Shown: piece after piece, positions 5,362 to 9,947 of the stretch
Numbering within the stretch: position 1 is the stretch's first letter
How the letters are laid out: each line of letters begins with the position of its first letter
Assembly: GCA_964346275.1 (NCBI GenBank)
Contig: CAYFUR010000127.1
Span: forward strand, 1-9,947
Direction: 5' to 3'
DNA from: CAYFUR01 sp964346275
Lineage (GTDB): Bacteria > Sumerlaeota > Sumerlaeia > SLMS01
Length of the DNA stretch: 9,947 nt
Program-made: the position numbers and the translations under genes
Notes under the pieces: model-generated
Database searches by the model: none
The model's input: the letters and a program-made list of their open reading frames with translations, nothing else
What the model was told of the DNA's origin: nothing

Positions 5362-8052
5362 ATGAGACAGCAATCAGCGATTCTGCTCTTCGGTGTTCTC
5401 GCAGCAATACTGACGGGAAGCTGGGTACCCGCCCAGGCCCCTCCCGAAGTTGAATTAGAAGTCATTCAAAAGCCCGACAAGCGCAAGACCGCCGAGCCCG
5501 CCGTGGCCACGCGCATCGACGACCTGTATGAGATTCCCGACGATTTCTGGACCCACGCCACGTATGACGATATCTTGCTGAAGAATGACTTTGCGGGAAT
5601 CACCTTGGGCAAGATTGCCGACGAAGGCAATGTCAGCAACGCCCGCCGGGGCTCGATTCTCGATCTCTTTCCCGACACCTCCTCTCCCGAGGGATTCCAA
5701 CTCTTCCAGCCGGTAACGCGCGGGACGAACTATACCGTGGAGCCCCAGGATGTGCTCTCGGGCATGGACCCGGAATCAGGGGCCGCATCGGTGCGTATCC
5801 TGGGCATGGACCGGTCGCTGGAAGATGTGACCGTCGATACCGAATACCAGATGGACAAAACGTGGCCAGGTGCCCTCGCCGTGACCACGGTGACCAACGA
5901 TTCCGATGAAGAGGTGACCGTGCCTGTCCTGGCGGATTTCGTAGCCTGGGGCGCCATGCGCCAGTTTGTTTCCGGTTCGGGCTGGATTCGCCCGGGAATG
6001 TCGGGCAAAAGCATGGACACGGAGTTTGTGATCGGCCGCTTCAAGGATACCTATGCGATGATCATGCAGCCCGAAGGGCTGTTTGAGTTTCAGTTCAGTA
6101 AACCTGCCTCGCTGCTTATCTACGACAAAGAGGTGAAGCTGGCGCCGGGCGAATCCCGCCAGTATCGCCGCTGGATTCTGACGACCTCGAAGGACCCGGC
6201 AGAACTCTATGGCTTCGCCGTGCAGCAGCGCGGAAAGGCAAACTATGGCTATCTCGCGGGGCGGATCGTTGAGAAAGTGGAAATGCCCGATGGGCGCGTG
6301 ATGGAATCGGGAATGGTTCCCAATGCGGAAGTGCGCATCAAAGTGGTCAAGCGGGCGGACCTGCCGAAAGACTACCTGGTGCGGCCCTATCTCATGACGC
6401 GGTCGGACGAAAACGGCAATTTCCAGGTGTCGCTGCCGCCCGGCGAATATTCCGTCGATGCCCATACACCGGGCCGCAATTACAAGCCATCGAACCTCGC
6501 GATCCGCGTGAAGGGAAACGAGACCGTCTCCGCGCTGGACATTCCTGTTTCTTCCGCCTCTTCGCTGGTTTTCGAACTCACCGATGAGCAAACCGGCGAG
6601 CTGCTGCCCGGAAAAATCTCCCTGCTGCCGCTGCGCGGAACGGACGAGCCTTATCTTGGCCCTCCCGGATCACTCATCAGCGGCAACTCCGTCTATACCC
6701 TGACGGGCAAGGGCATCGTCGAGGTGCCAGAGGGGAACTACCGCGTGGTGGCCTCGCACGGGCCGGAATACCATACGACGGAAAAGCGCGTGCGGATCCG
6801 AAAGGCGGGCAGCCAGACGCTGAAGTTCCCCATGACGCGCGCCTTTGAAACACCGGGATGGATTTCCGCCGATATTGGCGTGATGACCAAGTTCTCGCCC
6901 CATTCGCGGACAGATCTTCCGAGCCGCATCGCCAGCTCTATCGGCGAAGGCCTCCAATGGATCGTCACGGCGGATTTGAATTCTGTGACCGACCTTTCGC
7001 CGACGGTAAGTCAACTCGGCGTGGAAAACAAGATCCGTACTTCCACCGGCCTGCGTATCGGCTCAACGACCCAGCGCTCCCGCGGCGAATACCTCATTTT
7101 TCCGCTGGAACTTTGCGGTGACAACCTCCAAGAGCAGTTCGCCGATGTGCTGAAAAGCACCACGCCCTCGGAAACCATCAACGCGGTGCGCTCGGCCTGC
7201 CCCGAAGCCGTGCTCATGGCCCACCGGCCCATTTTCCCGGGGATTGGCATGCTGACAGTGCAGGGCTACGATTTCCGCACGGGACAATTCCCGGACATAG
7301 AGCTGGAGACCGGCGTGGACGCGTTCCAGGTCTGGGAAGGCAAGCGCCAGCTCGTCGTCGAGCAGGGAATGACTGCCTACTATACGACGCTTGCAAAGAA
7401 CGGCGGAATGATCACGCCGGTGGCGAACAGCCTCTCCGCCGGGACCTATAATGAAGAGCCGGGCTATCCGCGGCTGTATATACCGAGCGACACAGAAGAT
7501 CCGCGGGAACTGGACATCGAGTCGCTGGCCCAGTCGATCAAGGACGGCCGGGTGCAGGTAACCAATGGACCATTCATCGATTTCAAAATCAACGGCCAGG
7601 AGGGCGGTTCGCTGGTGACCGCCACCGACGGCACGGTGGAAGTCAGCCTGAAAGTCTATACGCCCAACTGGGCCAGCGTGGCGGACATCTCTCTCAACGA
7701 AAACGGCTCCTTCTCGCGCCGGTTTATTTTTCCGGCAGGCTCGGTGGATCCCGAGGCAGGCCAGGTTTATCCGCGCGAGGGAGACGAACAAGTCTTCAAC
7801 GTGAAAGTGTCCGACGACGCCGTGATGAACGTCATCGTCCGCGGCGACCCCTCGCTGAACCAGGACCCGGTGAACCCCCTGGACATGCCAACCGGTGATC
7901 CGAGTGTACCCACCGGCCAGATGAGCCTGGCTATCAGCGCGCCCATCTTTATCGACGTCGACGGCAACGGAATCCTGGATGTGGATCCAGAGGATTTCGC
8001 CCCAATCCAGGTCCGCCCGGACGAGGACCTCCAGGGCGTTCCCACCTTCTAA
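5362..8052 (+). CDS. Secreted CehA/McbA-family metallohydrolase-like protein with degenerate PHP active site
   Basis: The 896-residue protein starts with a signal peptide (MRQQSAILLFGVLAAIL, likely cleavage after PAQA). Residues about 60-290 look like a beta-rich domain. Residues about 290-400 contain a carboxypeptidase-regulatory-like Ig fold (ENGNFQVSLPPGEYSVDA). Residues about 495-740 match CehA/McbA metallohydrolases: GWISADIGVMT, EGLQWIVTADLN, MAHRPIF, PGYPRLYI and VTNGPF. The C-terminus has FIDVDGNGILDVD (863-875), a calcium-loop-like motif common at this end of the family. The expected metal ligands are mostly gone. HxH is G506/M508, TDHN is ADLN with L539, the motif Glu is R565, GH is G575-E576, and SDxH is SLSA with L691 and A693. 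H621, D504 and D538 remain. I infer an inactive, non-hydrolytic relative acting outside the cytoplasm. The aldolase gene follows 8 bases downstream. Confidence 0.82.
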   Translation: MRQQSAILLFGVLAAILTGSWVPAQAPPEVELEVIQKPDKRKTAEPAVATRIDDLYEIPDDFWTHATYDDILLKNDFAGITLGKIADEGNVSNARRGSILDLFPDTSSPEGFQLFQPVTRGTNYTVEPQDVLSGMDPESGAASVRILGMDRSLEDVTVDTEYQMDKTWPGALAVTTVTNDSDEEVTVPVLADFVAWGAMRQFVSGSGWIRPGMSGKSMDTEFVIGRFKDTYAMIMQPEGLFEFQFSKPASLLIYDKEVKLAPGESRQYRRWILTTSKDPAELYGFAVQQRGKANYGYLAGRIVEKVEMPDGRVMESGMVPNAEVRIKVVKRADLPKDYLVRPYLMTRSDENGNFQVSLPPGEYSVDAHTPGRNYKPSNLAIRVKGNETVSALDIPVSSASSLVFELTDEQTGELLPGKISLLPLRGTDEPYLGPPGSLISGNSVYTLTGKGIVEVPEGNYRVVASHGPEYHTTEKRVRIRKAGSQTLKFPMTRAFETPGWISADIGVMTKFSPHSRTDLPSRIASSIGEGLQWIVTADLNSVTDLSPTVSQLGVENKIRTSTGLRIGSTTQRSRGEYLIFPLELCGDNLQEQFADVLKSTTPSETINAVRSACPEAVLMAHRPIFPGIGMLTVQGYDFRTGQFPDIELETGVDAFQVWEGKRQLVVEQGMTAYYTTLAKNGGMITPVANSLSAGTYNEEPGYPRLYIPSDTEDPRELDIESLAQSIKDGRVQVTNGPFIDFKINGQEGGSLVTATDGTVEVSLKVYTPNWASVADISLNENGSFSRRFIFPAGSVDPEAGQVYPREGDEQVFNVKVSDDAVMNVIVRGDPSLNQDPVNPLDMPTGDPSVPTGQMSLAISAPIFIDVDGNGILDVDPEDFAPIQVRPDEDLQGVPTF

Positions 8053-8060
8053 GGTAGGCC

Positions 8061-8840
8061 ATGATCGAAGAAAAAGACCTTCGCGAAGCCCTTTGTGAAA
8101 TTGGACGGCGTGTCTGGACAAGGGGCTTCGTGGCTTCCAATGACGGCAACTTCTCCTTCCGCGTGGCGGAGGATCGCATCCTCTGCACCCCGACGATGCT
8201 ATCCAAGGGCTTCATGAAACCCAAGGACATGATCGTTGTGGATATGGAGGGCAAACGCGTGGAGGGAACACGCCAGCCAACGAGTGAGATCCGCGCGCAC
8301 CTGATGGTCTACGCCGAGCGGCCCGGGGCTTACTCCGTGGTCCACGTGCACCCGCCTCACGCCACGGCCTTTGCCATCGCGCGCCGCAACCTGCCGAAGG
8401 GGGTTCTGCCGGAGGTGGAAGTCACCCTGGGCGAAGTGCCCCTCGCGCCCTATGCCACCACCGGCACATGGGAATTCGCGCGGACGATCCAGCCCTGGGC
8501 GCGGACTCACGACGCCTTTCTCCTCGCCAGCCACGGAGCACTCACCGTGGGGCAAGATCCCTACGACGCATATTACAAAATGGAAACACTCGACCAGTAT
8601 TGCCGCATCCTGCTGCTTTCCATGCAGGCGGGAGGATGGAGAACGCTCGAGCCGGAAGCGATGCAGGATCTTCTTCACCTTAAGCAGCGCCTTGGCATTC
8701 CCGACCACCGCGCACCGGACCGGCTGCACGAACCCGGCGTGCCGAAACCGGAAGCCTCCGCAGTGCCCGATAAAAAGCCCTTCCGGCCTCATCCCGGTCC
8801 TCTCGAGGACTCACCGAAAGTCGGCGGCTTTACGAGCTGA
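8061..8840 (+). CDS. Class II aldolase/adducin family protein
   Basis: This is a 259-residue cytoplasmic enzyme of the FucA/AraD group, zinc-dependent aldolases or epimerases acting on phosphorylated sugars. The motifs are complete: SNDGNFSFR (26-34, phosphate-binding loop), MLSKGFM (46-52), PTSEIRAHL (73-81) with catalytic Glu76, HVHPPHATAFA (95-105) with zinc ligands His95 and His97, and ASHGALTVG (156-164) with His158. These line up with E73, H92, H94 and H155 of E. coli FucA. Residues from about 205 on form a Pro/His-rich tail that FucA (about 215 residues) lacks. ATG 8061 follows a strong AAGGTAGG ribosome-binding site and lies 8 bases after the stop of the secreted-protein gene, so the two are one operon. 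Substrate is not predictable. The stop is 7 bases from the stop of the convergent response-regulator gene. Confidence 0.9.
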   Translation: MIEEKDLREALCEIGRRVWTRGFVASNDGNFSFRVAEDRILCTPTMLSKGFMKPKDMIVVDMEGKRVEGTRQPTSEIRAHLMVYAERPGAYSVVHVHPPHATAFAIARRNLPKGVLPEVEVTLGEVPLAPYATTGTWEFARTIQPWARTHDAFLLASHGALTVGQDPYDAYYKMETLDQYCRILLLSMQAGGWRTLEPEAMQDLLHLKQRLGIPDHRAPDRLHEPGVPKPEASAVPDKKPFRPHPGPLEDSPKVGGFTS

Positions 8841-8847
8841 ATTCCTT

Positions 8848-9450
8848 TTAAGTTTCCGGTGATGAGCCACCGTTCCCGCCAAGGCGCGTCCGGCGCTCCT
8901 GCTGGTTGCGGCGGATTTTCTCCTCCAGGTTCTTTCGCGCGTCAAAAACGGCCCGATTTTCCCGGTCATTCTGCAAGTTATCGGGAAGGCCGAGATGCCC
9001 CTTTTTAAAAGAAGGGGTCATCTTGATCTGCATCGCCAGTTCCCGGCCCTCCGCGGATTTGCTCTCCTTGGTCGGCGGATGGTATTCAAACTGGGTCTGG
9101 ACGTTTTTCCGCAGGCGGTCGGTCTGGAATGGCTTTGTCAGATAAAGCGTCGCACCCAGGCGATAGCCATGCTTGATCTCGCCGGAAGTCGTCTTTGCGG
9201 AAAGGACAATGATCGGCAGTTCTTTCGTGCCGGGATTCTTGCGCAGCATCTCGAGCAACTGGAAGCCGTTAATGCGCGGCATCATCACGTCCAGGATCAG
9301 CAAATCAGGCTCGAACACATCGAGCACCTCGTAAAGATCCACGGGATCGCTGAGAGTCACCACGTCGTAGTCGTCAGTGAGACTTATTCGGATCAGCTCC
9401 AGTGCGTCGTCGTTGTCATCGACCGCGAGAATCCGGCGGCGCGTTGCCAT
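8848..9450 (-). CDS. Response regulator receiver-domain protein with charged C-terminal tail
   Basis: This 200-residue protein has one CheY-like receiver domain (residues about 5-120). The acidic pair D11-D12 is in LAVDDNDDA, the phospho-acceptor is D54 in LILDVMMP, S84 lies in IVLSAK, and K106 is in LTKPF. All phosphorylation residues are therefore present. Residues about 121-200 are strongly charged and hydrophilic (rich in Lys, Arg, Glu, Asn and Gln). They resemble no DNA-binding or enzymatic output domain I recognise; a coiled-coil stretch around RKNLEEKIRRNQQERR is plausible. No histidine kinase is in the window. The ATG at 9450 follows a GGGAGA ribosome-binding site. It may act through protein contact rather than as a transcription factor, but this is inference. 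It is transcribed away from the tRNA gene. Confidence 0.9.
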   Translation of the reverse strand: MATRRRILAVDDNDDALELIRISLTDDYDVVTLSDPVDLYEVLDVFEPDLLILDVMMPRINGFQLLEMLRKNPGTKELPIIVLSAKTTSGEIKHGYRLGATLYLTKPFQTDRLRKNVQTQFEYHPPTKESKSAEGRELAMQIKMTPSFKKGHLGLPDNLQNDRENRAVFDARKNLEEKIRRNQQERRTRLGGNGGSSPET

Positions 9451-9494
9451 ACGGCTGATCTCCCTTTTTGGCGCGGCCGGAAGCCCAACGCCTC

Positions 9495-9522
9495 GAACCC
9501 ATGAGTGTCGTGGAATGGGTTC
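9495..9522. promoter_or_regulatory. Inverted repeat upstream of the response-regulator gene, possible operator
   Basis: GAACCCAT and ATGGGTTC are perfect inverted copies separated by 12 bases, 45-72 bases upstream of the response-regulator ATG. The position suits an operator or a leader hairpin. I see no clear promoter elements around it, so the role is open. Confidence 0.3.
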
Positions 9523-9641
9523 TCAAGAGATTCAAACCCCTTGGACCGCCAGTGTCGAGGAGAAACGAAAATGAGGGAATAAGTCCCCCCGCCATCGCGG
9601 CTATCCGCAGCAGAATCCAGAAAAAAAGGGGGAAATACCCT

Positions 9642-9669
9642 TTGACATCCGCCTGCTGGTGTATATGCT
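9642..9669 (+). promoter_or_regulatory. Sigma-70-type promoter of the tRNA-Arg gene
   Basis: A perfect -35 TTGACA (9642-9647), a 16-base spacer and a -10 TATGCT (9664-9669) lie upstream of the tRNA. Transcription would start near 9676, giving a leader of about 33 nucleotides. The bases after the -10 are almost all C/G (CCCCCACC), the GC-rich discriminator known from stringently controlled stable-RNA promoters. A-rich sequence (eight A at 9620-9627) lies upstream of the -35. Confidence 0.68.
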
Positions 9670-9679
9670 CCCCCACCTG

Positions 9680-9698
9680 CTGAGGCGATGCGCCTCGG
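9680..9698 (+). other. Hairpin in the tRNA-Arg 5' leader
   Basis: CTGAGGCG pairs with CGCCTCGG around a three-base ATG loop (eight pairs, one T-G). It occupies most of the predicted pre-tRNA leader, ending 10 bases before the mature tRNA 5' end. It has no T-run and could be a processing signal or chance. Confidence 0.4.
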
Positions 9699-9708
9699 CC
9701 CTGACGGT

Positions 9709-9786
9709 GCGCCCGTAGCTCAGTTGGATTAGAGCGGCTGACTACGGATCAGCAGGTCGGGGGTTCGAGTCCCTCCGGGCGTGCCA
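9709..9786 (+). tRNA. tRNA-Arg (anticodon ACG), CCA encoded
   Basis: The sequence folds as a complete cloverleaf. The acceptor stem is GCGCCCG with CGGGCGT (one G-T pair). The D stem is GCTC/GAGC around a ten-base loop. The anticodon stem is GCTGA/TCAGC around loop CTACGGA. The T stem is GGGGG/CCCTC around TTCGAGT, the variable loop is AGGTC, and the discriminator is G followed by encoded CCA. The loop places ACG at positions 34-36, the usual bacterial tRNA-Arg whose A34 is edited to inosine to read CGU, CGC and CGA. It has its own promoter upstream and a terminator hairpin 21 bases downstream. Confidence 0.95.
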
Positions 9787-9806
9787 TTGAAAAAATTGAA
9801 GTTATC

Positions 9807-9837
9807 AAACGCCGCCGGGCTCACTCGGCGGCGTTTT
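9807..9837 (+). terminator. Rho-independent terminator after tRNA-Arg
   Basis: AAACGCCGCCG pairs perfectly with CGGCGGCGTTT (11 pairs) around an eight-base loop, followed by one more T to make a TTTT run. It suits termination of the tRNA transcript. Read on the minus strand, the same hairpin ends in GTTT, so it may weakly terminate the convergent reading frame from the right as well. Confidence 0.75.
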
Positions 9838-9947
9838 CGGTTTCAGTTGCAAGTTTTTTGCAAGTGTCCGCCCCAGACAGCTTCTTCTGAGCGTCTGTGA
9901 TGGCTTCTTCCAACGGTTCGATCACCGCCGTCCGGAATGCGTTTACC
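9821..9947 (-). CDS. Possible C-terminal end of an unidentified protein (partial, enters from right edge)
   Basis: A minus-strand frame is open from the window edge to TGA at 9821-9823, giving 41 residues. They begin VNAFRTAVIEPLEEAI and end KKLATETENAAE. Composition is helix-forming and charged, like a genuine protein tail, and about 60 percent of third positions are G or C. No family is recognisable from this length. The stop codon falls inside the loop of the tRNA terminator hairpin, which would be economical for a convergent gene. An integrase would be a natural neighbour of a tRNA gene, but no recombinase motif is visible. Confidence 0.35.
   Translation of the reverse strand, partial: VNAFRTAVIEPLEEAITDAQKKLSGADTCKKLATETENAAE

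Noticed and set aside
5776..6591. Minus-strand open frames inside the secreted-protein gene (also 7063-8121)
   Set aside because: They are His/Arg-rich antisense shadows of a well-supported 896-residue coding sequence and have no ribosome-binding sites.
1..9947. CRISPR array, insertion sequence or transposon ends
   Set aside because: No regularly spaced repeats, transposase motifs or long terminal inverted repeats were seen in the window.

Overview
The window is GC-rich, tightly packed bacterial DNA. It contains a run of exactly 100 N inside a gene, which points to a draft scaffold, perhaps a metagenome or single-cell assembly. Two secreted proteins with signal peptides, a BtuF-like binding protein feeding an ABC importer, and a UbiX/UbiE quinone pair fit a respiring bacterium. 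I cannot assign a phylum from this sequence alone. A lineage near the Planctomycetes/Hydrogenedentes/Sumerlaeota is only an impression.

Layout. 1-567 (+) is the membrane half of an MgtE magnesium channel, cut at the left edge. 572-3259 (-) is a three-gene importer operon of the BtuFCD/FecBCDE type, read as binding protein, ATPase, permease with overlapping genes. 3425-3768 (+) is a sulfotransferase broken by the N gap. 3775-5146 (-) holds ubiE followed by ubiX, overlapping by 17 bases. 5147-5361 is a divergent intergenic region with a strong hairpin. 5362-8840 (+) is a two-gene operon: a large secreted CehA/McbA-type protein and a class II aldolase. 8848-9450 (-) is a single-domain response regulator with a long charged tail. 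9709-9786 (+) is tRNA-Arg(ACG), with a recognisable stable-RNA promoter, a hairpin in the leader and a terminator. An unidentified partial reading frame enters from the right edge on the minus strand.

How the genes fit together. The left part concerns metal or metal-chelate uptake (Mg2+ channel; B12 or ferric-chelate importer). The ubiE-ubiX operon supplies a quinone C-methyltransferase and the prenylated-FMN synthase needed by UbiD decarboxylases. The most unusual gene is the 896-residue secreted protein. It keeps the fold landmarks of CehA/McbA metallohydrolases, but nearly every metal-binding His/Asp/Glu of the PHP-type active site is replaced. It looks like a pseudoenzyme, co-transcribed with an apparently intact cytoplasmic class II aldolase. 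All three tail-to-tail gene junctions are 4-7 bases wide with no visible terminator.
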